Shown here piece after piece: positions 16,757 to 24,516 of a DNA stretch of 64,000 bases (position 1 is its first letter; every line of letters starts with the position of its first letter). The translations under genes were made by a program, and so were the position numbers. The stretch lies in assembly GCF_051251085.1 (NCBI RefSeq), contig NZ_JBPCZH010000006.1, positions 124,001 to 188,000 on the forward strand, in the 5' to 3' direction. Source of the stretch: Cernens ardua (GTDB lineage Bacteria > Pseudomonadota > Gammaproteobacteria > Pseudomonadales > Halomonadaceae). Below the pieces are notes generated by a model. The model made no database searches, was not told where the DNA came from, and saw only the letters and a program-made list of their open reading frames with translations.

Positions 16757-16933
16757 TTACTGGCCAGCAGGACCACCCTCGATACCGGAAGGTGTACCAC
16801 CGCTACCCGGCGCTGCGTGGGGAATGTCACCACCATTCTGCCCACCATTGGGGCCATGTGACCACCAGGGACCACAGCCGGAGAGAGCCACTACCGACAG
16901 TGCGCAACATACCAGCATGATTATATTCTTCAT
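16757..16933 (-). CDS. Small Gly/Pro-rich lipoprotein
   Basis: This 58-residue protein begins MKNIIMLVCCALSVV and has the lipobox ALSGC with Cys20 as the lipid-modified residue. The mature part has only 39 residues, rich in Gly, Pro and Asn (PNGGQNGGD, PGSGGTPSG), with two Trp next to the lipid anchor. AAGG precedes the ATG. It is convergent with the Ais-like gene, 5 bp away. No family is recognised; such mini-lipoproteins may act as envelope sensors or structural linkers. Confidence 0.72.
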   Translation of the reverse strand: MKNIIMLVCCALSVVALSGCGPWWSHGPNGGQNGGDIPHAAPGSGGTPSGIEGGPAGQ

Positions 16934-17268
16934 TCGAGCCGCCTTGTTGTAAAAACTTTATATGGATAAATAATCAAACGTCTTAATAGATACTTGTACA
17001 GCCTGTTAGATTCCCAATCTTTTATTAAAACGTATGGAATATCAGCGTGCTTGATGATAATTACCCTCGAACATACCAATATTCAAGCATAATGTAGGAC
17101 AAAATGAACGGATAAGTGAAACTCTATACACTGAACTTCTGTCTTAAAGATCATGTTTGTACAGTAAACATCGCACTTTTTTCTTATAGCCACTTTTTGT
17201 TATAAGAACTTTGTCTTATCGAAAGTCATGACCGACTTCATTTCCCGAGTGAAGGTTATAACATCCAT
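16934..17268. other. Intergenic gap with an inverted repeat
   Basis: These 335 bp separate the lipoprotein and the Maf-type gene. TTCTTATA (17181-17188) and TATAAGAA (17201-17208) form an inverted repeat with a 12-base spacer, about 60 bp before the Maf start, a possible operator. No gene was seen. Confidence 0.4.
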
Positions 17269-17868
17269 ATGGTTCAGCCATCGCACCCTATACCCCTGAT
17301 TCTCGCCAGTAGCTCACCCTACCGACGTACACTGCTGGAACGTTTGAAGCTACCGTTTCAGGCCATTGCGCCTGATGTAGATGAAACCCCAACACCGGAA
17401 GAGGGGGCGCCATCGCTAGCACGCAGGCTAGCCCTGACCAAGGCAAAAGCAATCCACAAACAATATCCGAATGCCTGCGTTATCGGGTCGGATCAGGTCT
17501 GTGCACATGCCGGTCGTTTATTGGGCAAAGCAGGAAGCGCCGAGAAAGCCCATGCACAATTGGCTTCTTTCAGCGGGGATCGCGTCACCTTTTATACAGG
17601 ATTAGCACTTATCGACGGTAAAAGCGGGCATATTCAAGAATCAGTGGAAAGCTACAATGTCGATTTTAGACAGCTGTCCGACAGGGAAATAAATCATTAT
17701 CTTGAACGGGAACATCCTTTTGATAGCGCCGGTTCCTTTTATATGGAAGGGCTGGGTGTGGCGCTTTTCACCCGAATGGAAGGCGATGATCCAACCACGT
17801 TGATGGGGCTACCGCTCATCCGGTTATGTGAATTTCTGAGAAAAGCAGGTATAGATCCATTGATGTAA
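17269..17868 (+). CDS. Maf-family nucleotide pyrophosphatase (YceF type)
   Basis: This 199-residue protein is a Maf-like nucleoside triphosphate pyrophosphatase, of the YceF subgroup that prefers 7-methyl-GTP and cleans modified nucleotides. The signature LASSSPYRRTLLERL is at residues 11-25, VDETPTPEE at 37-45, IGSDQVC at about 72-78, and the C-terminal EGDDPTTLMGLPLI near 171-184. It is not next to the rpmF-plsX-fab cluster often found with yceF. The ATG has only a weak ribosome-binding site. Confidence 0.9.
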   Translation: MVQPSHPIPLILASSSPYRRTLLERLKLPFQAIAPDVDETPTPEEGAPSLARRLALTKAKAIHKQYPNACVIGSDQVCAHAGRLLGKAGSAEKAHAQLASFSGDRVTFYTGLALIDGKSGHIQESVESYNVDFRQLSDREINHYLEREHPFDSAGSFYMEGLGVALFTRMEGDDPTTLMGLPLIRLCEFLRKAGIDPLM

Positions 17869-18100
17869 CGCCAGCGACAAGGTATCAGCTGCACTAAGTT
17901 GAACGATGTTAATACGGTTGATTTGACACTTTTTTTACATTCCACAGCGTTTAATACTTCTATTAACACTTCTTGCGAACATATACGTTACGCTTTACAA
18001 CGCTTCCAGGGTGATGAGCTGACTCACTGGAAAGTTTTGTGTTCACCTTCACGTGATAAAGAAGTGTTCTCACCCTGTTAATGAAATTGAGCGTAGGCCC

Positions 18101-18775
18101 ATGAAAGTTCTGATTATTGAAGATAATATCGATATTCTTTCCAATCTGGTCGATTTCCTCGACATTCAGGGCTATATCGTTGACAACGCTACCGATGGTA
18201 ACAGTGGTTACCGCCTTGCCTGTGAGCAATCATTTGATCTGATTATTCTGGATATCATGCTACCCGGTCTGGATGGCTATACCATCGCCCATAAGCTGCG
18301 TACCGAACAGCGATGCATGACCCCCATCATCATGCTGACAGCCAAGGACACATTAGAGGATCGCCTGACAGGATTTGACGCAGGGGCAGATGATTATCTG
18401 GTCAAACCATTTTCACTTTATGAGCTACGCGCACGCGTGGAAGCAGTGCTACGCCGAACACAAGGCAACGCAGCACGTTGCCTGCAAGTGGGTGATTTGA
18501 CGTATGATCTGGATACACAGAAAGTGACCCGCGCCGGTGAAGCAATCCGCATCAATCAAACCACCGGCAGGATTCTGGAATTGCTGATGCGCAATAGTCC
18601 GTCTATCGTTTCTCGTCAGCGTTTGGAAGAGCACTTGTGGGGTGATGATATACCGGACAGTGACAGCTTACGTACGCATATCCACTATCTGCGGCGTGTT
18701 GTCGACAAACCTTTCGGGACACCACTGTTACACACGCTTAGAGGGATCGGATATCGACTAACGGATGCTCCCTGA
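18101..18775 (+). CDS. colR: Response regulator ColR
   Basis: This 224-residue OmpR-type regulator has a receiver with Glu7-Asp8, phosphoacceptor Asp51 (LIILDIMLPG) and Lys in LVKPF, and a winged-helix DNA-binding domain. The segment WGDDIPDSDSLRTHIHYLRR and VGDLTYDLDT match the Pseudomonas ColR pattern closely, which supports the name. ColR adjusts envelope genes in response to excess zinc, iron and polymyxin in pseudomonads. An ATG 16 codons upstream adds unrelated sequence. The stop overlaps the colS start. Confidence 0.85.
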   Translation: MKVLIIEDNIDILSNLVDFLDIQGYIVDNATDGNSGYRLACEQSFDLIILDIMLPGLDGYTIAHKLRTEQRCMTPIIMLTAKDTLEDRLTGFDAGADDYLVKPFSLYELRARVEAVLRRTQGNAARCLQVGDLTYDLDTQKVTRAGEAIRINQTTGRILELLMRNSPSIVSRQRLEEHLWGDDIPDSDSLRTHIHYLRRVVDKPFGTPLLHTLRGIGYRLTDAP

Positions 18776-20103
18776 TGAAACAGTACCGCCAGAACCTTTC
18801 ACGCCGAATAACGGTGACGTTTCTCTTCCTCAGCTTTGTGATTGCAACGGTCTTTTCCCTGGGGGTCACCTTTACCATTACCTATACCGAAAGGCATCTG
18901 GTGCTACTGGATCTTGGCCGTGATCTGACACGTATTATTCAAAGTCACCATAGCGATCATTATCCAGTGATGGATCAGGAACGATTTTTCTACCAGAGCA
19001 GTTCAGACGGCAATCAGTTGCCCAAATGGTTGAGAAAAGCACCTGAAGGTTTCTCGGAACACAAGTTTCGCCACAATTGGTACCACATTGTTCGTAGGGA
19101 CGTGAACGGTAAAAGCTACATCATTATTCAGCGTCAAAACGATTTTGAACGCCGTGAACGCCGTATTCACCGGATCGTATTTGTCTGTTGGTTATTGAGT
19201 ATGTTATTGGCTTTCATCAGTGCCCGACTCATGGTACGACGCGCCATTCTTCCGGTCAGGCGGCTGGCTCAGCAGGTCAATGACATTCAGGGAGGTACCG
19301 ATTATCAACCATTGGCCACAAGCTATCCAAGGGATGAAGTCGGCTCTTTGGCGGGCGCATTCGATACAGCCTTTACACAGGCAAACCGGCTACTTCAACG
19401 TGAACGTGAATTTACCGGTGCTGTCAGTCATGAGCTACGAAGTCCTTTAATGGCGCAACAGGGGGCATTGGAGCTATTGGGGATGACTGCTCTCTCTTCC
19501 AGACAACAGGACCTACTGGATCGAATGGAAAGAGCCCACCAGCAAATGGGAGAGCTGGTCAGTGCTTTTCTTTTACTGGCACGTGAACGAAAGGATGAAT
19601 TGAATAACGTTCCCACTGCTTATTTGAAAGACGTTATTCAACAACAGGCAGACTATTGGCAGGAAACCGCTCAGCATCGGCATATCAGGGTATTGATACG
19701 AATCGTTGATGACGATCCAACCCCCTATCCGGCACCTCTATTGCATAGCGTCGTCGGTAATTTGTTGCGTAATGCCGTCCACTATAGTCAACCCGGTGAA
19801 ATCCTGTTTACGTTGGGAAACGGATATTTCCACATTACAGATCAGGCCCCCAGCATCCCCAAGGAGTCGTTGGAGCAACTGTTCACGCCTTTGGTGAGGG
19901 GAACCTCAGAAGGAGACGGACTTGGGTTGGGACTCGCCATTGTAAGGAGGATTTGCCTGTTTCTTGATTGGCAAATTCAACATGACATCATTGCCCCCAA
20001 AAACCTCGACCACCAAAGCATCAGCGGTGTAAACCGGTTCAGTATCCTATTGTACCCATCGAACGAAGAGGCTGACCAGGACTTCCGCCTGACACAGTTG
20101 TGA
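18775..20103 (+). CDS. colS: Sensor histidine kinase ColS
   Basis: This 442-residue inner-membrane kinase has two membrane segments (about 12-36 and 133-150) around a periplasmic sensor of about 95 residues, then a HAMP linker, an H-box AVSHELRSPL with His219, an N-box NLLRNAVHYS and a G-box GDGLGLGLAIV. It overlaps colR by one base (TGATG), so the two are co-translated. The periplasmic part has EGFSE but not an obvious ExxE metal motif as described for Pseudomonas ColS, so the signal may differ. The name rests on the partner regulator. Confidence 0.82.
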   Translation: MKQYRQNLSRRITVTFLFLSFVIATVFSLGVTFTITYTERHLVLLDLGRDLTRIIQSHHSDHYPVMDQERFFYQSSSDGNQLPKWLRKAPEGFSEHKFRHNWYHIVRRDVNGKSYIIIQRQNDFERRERRIHRIVFVCWLLSMLLAFISARLMVRRAILPVRRLAQQVNDIQGGTDYQPLATSYPRDEVGSLAGAFDTAFTQANRLLQREREFTGAVSHELRSPLMAQQGALELLGMTALSSRQQDLLDRMERAHQQMGELVSAFLLLARERKDELNNVPTAYLKDVIQQQADYWQETAQHRHIRVLIRIVDDDPTPYPAPLLHSVVGNLLRNAVHYSQPGEILFTLGNGYFHITDQAPSIPKESLEQLFTPLVRGTSEGDGLGLGLAIVRRICLFLDWQIQHDIIAPKNLDHQSISGVNRFSILLYPSNEEADQDFRLTQL

Positions 20104-20319
20104 TTTACCGTCTCTTTATTATGACGTACCAGGCATTAACGATAAAAGCCGCCACGCGTTCCCCATCTGGTACATTGGCATGACCAACCAATGCGATGAA
20201 GTGGACTCTAACCAATGTCGCACTGAAGGTAAGCACCCTATCCATTAAAGTAGATAAAGCGTCCTTCCCAGTTTTATCTTTATCAAGAGTCGTTTTCACC
20301 CATAAGCATGAGGTTTCCC

Positions 20320-21246
20320 ATGCATCCAGACGATTTATCTGATACCCACCCTAATGCTCCTTCGAAAGCAGCAACGGCCCACGTTACGGATGGTTGCGAC
20401 TGCCATGTTCATGTCATTGGCTCACCCGAAGATTATCCATTTTCTGCCGAACGCGCATATACGTCTCCACCCGCTTCCGTCGAACAATTACAGATGCATT
20501 TGGATAAAGAAGGCTTATCGCGTGTGGTACTGATTCAGCCCAGTTTTTATGGCATTGATAACCGGTGCATGATGGATGCACTCAAGGTACTGGGTAACAG
20601 CGCCAGGGGTGTCGCGGTGATTGACGATAATACCCCGAAGGCAGAACTGAATGCTCTGCATCAGGGGGGCGTCAAGGGGGTACGCATCAATCTGGCCAGC
20701 TTTGGCGAAGGTAATCCAGACATCATCAAGAAAGCGCTGGAGAAGATCGAATCACGCGTAACGCCCTTTGGCTGGCATATCCAATTATATGCGTCTGCCC
20801 ATATGCTGGGCCAAACCGCCAAAATGCTTGCCTCACTCAACACACAAGTGGTGCTCGATCATTTTGCCATGGTCAAACCGGGGCAACAGGTATCTGCAGA
20901 AGACCAGGAGGCCATTTTATCGCTGATCCGCTCAGGTAAAGCCTATGTCAAACTGTCAGCCCCTTATCGTCTATCCCCCCCACCTTCATCACACCATATA
21001 CCCGACTACCACGATCTGGCGTCCGCGGCGAAGGCTTTCATAAAAGCAAACCCGGAACGCATAGTATGGGGAAGTGACTGGCCACATACTGATCGGGATG
21101 CGGGTAAGGGCGCGATGGAGATCAGCCCATTTCGACAGGTCGATGATCTACACAATCTGGCGCTTCTGAAAGAGTGGGCAGGATCGGAGGAACAGGTGCA
21201 TAAAATACTGGTTGAGAATCCTGCTCGCCTATACGGCTTCGCTTAA
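20320..21246 (+). CDS. Amidohydrolase, PDC lactonase (LigI)-like
   Basis: This 308-residue protein is an amidohydrolase_2 TIM-barrel enzyme of the COG3618 group, which contains 2-pyrone-4,6-dicarboxylate lactonase LigI and related lactonases. The N-terminal DCHVHVIG (near residue 27) gives the HxH motif, VVLDHFAMVKP carries a strand-end His and WGSDWPHT the final Asp and His. The ATG at 20320 follows GAGG. It stands alone and is convergent with the phospholipase-D-like gene, with 2 bp between stops. The substrate is not known. Confidence 0.8.
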   Translation: MHPDDLSDTHPNAPSKAATAHVTDGCDCHVHVIGSPEDYPFSAERAYTSPPASVEQLQMHLDKEGLSRVVLIQPSFYGIDNRCMMDALKVLGNSARGVAVIDDNTPKAELNALHQGGVKGVRINLASFGEGNPDIIKKALEKIESRVTPFGWHIQLYASAHMLGQTAKMLASLNTQVVLDHFAMVKPGQQVSAEDQEAILSLIRSGKAYVKLSAPYRLSPPPSSHHIPDYHDLASAAKAFIKANPERIVWGSDWPHTDRDAGKGAMEISPFRQVDDLHNLALLKEWAGSEEQVHKILVENPARLYGFA

Positions 21247-21248
21247 CC

Positions 21249-22724
21249 TCAGAGCAGGTGCTCAATGCCCAATACACGGGAAAGCCAGCCCTGAAAACGG
21301 CGCCATGGGTTGCCTCGCTCAAAGGTATACTCCCTCAGTTTTTGGGTATGTGAAATGGAAAACCAACGCAAAACGCCATTAATCAAACGTAACCGGTAAC
21401 TGTATTCGGGAAGCATACCGATCGCATTGATCAAACTAAGCTCTCGGTTCAGCTTTGCACTGTGAATGACAACCCCTATCTCGGAATTCCACCATACTGA
21501 GCGGGGGTCGAAATTGAAGGAAGCGATCATGATACGATCACGATCGAACACGAATGTTTTTGCATGGAGCGAGCTGGTACGCGTGCGCGATAATTTCAGG
21601 CGTGTACGCGTTCTGATACGAGCAATAAGCCGTTGTCGACTACGAACGTGGTAGCGGGTTTCAAACAGCTTTGCCCCCGCCTTTAGCAATGGACGGCGCC
21701 ATCGTGCGTAGGCCCCATGAACCAGAGGAACATCCGTAGATTCAAGGGAATTTGTCATGATGGCGACTTTAACGCCCCGATTCAGAAGCGCAAATATATC
21801 GATTCCATTCAGATCATGGGGAATGAAGTACCCAGCCACAATCTGTAGACTCTCTTTTACGCTCTCCAGCTCTTTTTTAATCGCATTATTCATGCGCAGG
21901 GGATTGGGCGACTTTTCCGTAAAGGTCATGCTTTCAGGATCATCATAATGGACAACGGCCTTCGCCCATTCCAATTGTTCCAGCAGTACCTCACGAGGGT
22001 CATCCCGCAGATCTGCAAGGGCATCATCATATACCTGCCCGATTTCAGACTGCTCATGACAGCGTAGGCGCAGTTCGACATCCAACCTCTGCCATTCACC
22101 CGCTTTCGCACGAATAAAAGAAGAAAGAGGCTCCGCCAATGGATGTTTCCAATAACAGTCGAACGATGCCTGAAGATCGGAAACAGTTTCCCCCCCTACC
22201 GCCAGCGCATCCATATCGAAAAAGGAAAATGCGTCGGAGTAAAAGTAACGATCGCTTAGATTACGGCCTCCCCAGATCGCATAGGCGCCATCGGTAATCC
22301 ACAGCTTGTTGTGCATCCTGCGGTTGAGTCGGCGGGCATCCAGCATCAGGCTGAAGATACGAGTGATCGCGAACCGACGCCCTGACCGAATGGGATTGAA
22401 AACCCGGATACTGATATTAGGGTGGGATTCAAGGCGTGATAGTCGCCCCTGCTGATGCCCTACGGTGAGATCATCAATCAGCAGGCGTATTTTTACACCA
22501 CGTTCGGCTGCGGCAATCAAATGGCGCAGCAAACGGCGAATGCTGTGGCTGTCTTCAAGGATATAGGTCTGAATATCCAGCGTGTGCTCTGCCCGCTCCG
22601 CCAATAGCATTCTGCGCGCATACGCTTCCATGCCATGGGGTAACAACTGGAAACCACTCAGGCCCCCATGTTGTGCTGATTGCTGGCGAGCCCATTCACT
22701 CTCACTCACGACTGTTTGCTGCAC
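21249..22724 (-). CDS. Phospholipase D-family protein, ClsC-like
   Basis: This 491-residue protein carries two HKD motifs: HNKLWITDGAYAIWGGRNL near residues 138-156 and HAKTFVFDRDRIMIASFNFD near 394-413. The GGRN after the first motif is typical of the cardiolipin synthase C branch, which makes cardiolipin by transferring a phosphatidyl group. Its length is close to E. coli ClsC (473). There is no N-terminal membrane segment, as in ClsC. No partner like YmdB lies next to it. Confidence 0.85.
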   Translation of the reverse strand: MQQTVVSESEWARQQSAQHGGLSGFQLLPHGMEAYARRMLLAERAEHTLDIQTYILEDSHSIRRLLRHLIAAAERGVKIRLLIDDLTVGHQQGRLSRLESHPNISIRVFNPIRSGRRFAITRIFSLMLDARRLNRRMHNKLWITDGAYAIWGGRNLSDRYFYSDAFSFFDMDALAVGGETVSDLQASFDCYWKHPLAEPLSSFIRAKAGEWQRLDVELRLRCHEQSEIGQVYDDALADLRDDPREVLLEQLEWAKAVVHYDDPESMTFTEKSPNPLRMNNAIKKELESVKESLQIVAGYFIPHDLNGIDIFALLNRGVKVAIMTNSLESTDVPLVHGAYARWRRPLLKAGAKLFETRYHVRSRQRLIARIRTRTRLKLSRTRTSSLHAKTFVFDRDRIMIASFNFDPRSVWWNSEIGVVIHSAKLNRELSLINAIGMLPEYSYRLRLINGVLRWFSISHTQKLREYTFERGNPWRRFQGWLSRVLGIEHLL

Positions 22725-22858
22725 TATTACCCTGCTCCATTTTGCAGCGTAGAGACCACCACCTGCTATCTTGTTTACTTACCTACCCACCTTCCAACCA
22801 CCGAAGATGTAATAGTATTAATGGCCTCGGCTACATTCATCCTTGATTACGGTATTCG

Positions 22859-23181
22859 TCAAGACTCATAACTGAGTACATGTTTCACGCCCGGCACCAC
22901 CTGCGGGGTGATATTCCACCAACGCCCCTCATCCGCTATCACTTTTATATTTTCATCCTCAATTCTTTTATCCAACATGCATGAGATGGCGCCTTCCTGT
23001 ACTAAAAAGTGCCTATCAAACCATGCAGCATGACATGAGGACGAATAAATAAAAGAAGCAAGACCTAAAGATTCTTCGCCATTTGCCGATAATACCAATC
23101 AACCGTTTCATCATGGTCTAAAGGAACTGCATAAGATACCGGTTTTACTGGATCCAGCCCCTCGGTTGGAAAAATACCGCT
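22859..23181 (-). pseudogene. Decayed gene in two frames
   Basis: Two protein-like segments in different frames abut and overlap. The upstream one (23181 to 23065) reads FPTEGLDPVKPVSYAVPLD and ends in DWYYRQMAKNL before a stop. The other frame (23098 to 22859) reads SLGLASFIYSSSCHAAWFD onward for about 70 codons. Shifting frame near 23075-23095 would join them. Neither has a good start or ribosome-binding site. I do not recognise the product. A frameshifted or decaying small gene is the simplest reading. Confidence 0.35.
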
Positions 23182-23255
23182 TCACGAATGCCATTATTTC
23201 TAACGGCCAGTGCCTCCATAAGCCTTGACTCAAGCATGGCAAAAGATAGCGCATT

Positions 23256-24413
23256 GTGCCTGCCATTTTCTCAGCTCAAACGCACACGGAATATTTCAGC
23301 TCTCTTATGGATCAGGTCATTTCTTTTTCTCCCGTCCCATCCGTCCTTGTGTGGGCAAACAGGATACTGCCCACGCCTGTACTCTATACCACACTGGTAT
23401 GGAGCGTGCTGTTGCTTTTTACGCCACAATCACAGCGTAAGGCCATGTTCCTGTTTCTATTAGGGACAGCAGTACTGATAGGCCCCCTGCTGTATAGCTG
23501 GCAGACAATCGCTGATTTATTCATGATGAACGCCAGAAGCGGTGTAACGAATCTGACCGAAAGGCTCCCCGATGGTTCGCTTGCTTCTTCATGGTATAGA
23601 ACACTAATAGTACAAAGTGTGCTGTTGATGACCGTAAGAGTCTGGATGAAATATAGAACCCGATGGCCTTCCCGACAGCTTGCCAATGACAGAATGCCCT
23701 ATGGAGTAGGACTGGGTTTACTCATGGCCACTGTAGCCTATGTCTTCGACCCTTTCGCAACACGTTTACCCAGAGAAGTCGTGGAAAAAGGTATTTCACT
23801 CAACGAGCTATTCCTGGCGCGACCAGATGGCTCACGTATATCGATATCGACACTGGCCTCCTTGTCCGAATATTTTTTATTCGAACCTACTTTATCTGAA
23901 CGGCCAGTGTCACTTCCCGCAAAGAGAAGTGATAACAAGGAAGTAAGCCCGAATACGCGTGCTTTACCGCCGGTTGTTCAGGCAGTACACGGGCCACCTG
24001 TCACCCAGCCCCGGAATACACTAGGCGAAGTCCACGCCAAGGCACCCAATATCCATCATACGCGCAGACTCAAGGCCTCGATTGCCACGCAGGTATGGGT
24101 ATTATGGCGGGCGGATAGTAGGGATTGCATAAAGCTGCTGGAGCAGATGGCGCAGCATCAGAAGCATTTTCCCGAAGCGTGGCGACATACGCGTTTGATC
24201 ATCATCAATGAAGGCGATGATATCCTGACGTTGACGAGAGCCCTCGTACACGTGCAGTCACTGACGGGAGAAATCGTGTGGGATAAACGGCAGCAGCTTT
24301 TAGCCTCATTAAAACTACAGGTCCTGCCCATCACATTATTGCTGGACGCCAAGGGGCTTTTGAAGGGCATTGCACGTGTGCAGGATTACAAAATTGGACG
24401 TACGCGTTTCTGA
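23256..24413 (+). CDS. Unknown membrane protein with thioredoxin-like C-terminus
   Basis: This protein of up to 385 residues has about four membrane segments in its first 165 residues, then an exported or cytosolic part. After a Pro-rich linker (about 220-265) comes a thioredoxin-like domain: WVLWRADSRDCIKLLEQM has one cysteine where redox-active proteins have CxxC, and LPITLLLDAKGLLKG looks like the cis-Pro strand followed by a hairpin. It is probably not a classical oxidoreductase. The start is uncertain: GTG at 23256 or ATG at 23307, neither with a good ribosome-binding site. No family is recognised. It precedes rapA. Confidence 0.6.
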   Translation: MPAIFSAQTHTEYFSSLMDQVISFSPVPSVLVWANRILPTPVLYTTLVWSVLLLFTPQSQRKAMFLFLLGTAVLIGPLLYSWQTIADLFMMNARSGVTNLTERLPDGSLASSWYRTLIVQSVLLMTVRVWMKYRTRWPSRQLANDRMPYGVGLGLLMATVAYVFDPFATRLPREVVEKGISLNELFLARPDGSRISISTLASLSEYFLFEPTLSERPVSLPAKRSDNKEVSPNTRALPPVVQAVHGPPVTQPRNTLGEVHAKAPNIHHTRRLKASIATQVWVLWRADSRDCIKLLEQMAQHQKHFPEAWRHTRLIIINEGDDILTLTRALVHVQSLTGEIVWDKRQQLLASLKLQVLPITLLLDAKGLLKGIARVQDYKIGRTRF

Positions 24414-24516
24414 ATACGAGAAATTAGATACGGCTTCATCAAGAATCCGGGTGATACTCTGCCGTTGACAAGGTAGAATACGCGCCCTGATTTTAGTACA
24501 AGGTAGCTCTCTTCTT

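Noticed and set aside
20105..20299. Minus-strand frame after colS with a protein-like composition
   Set aside because: It starts with GTG without a ribosome-binding site, the gap is only about 200 bp, and no family was recognised.
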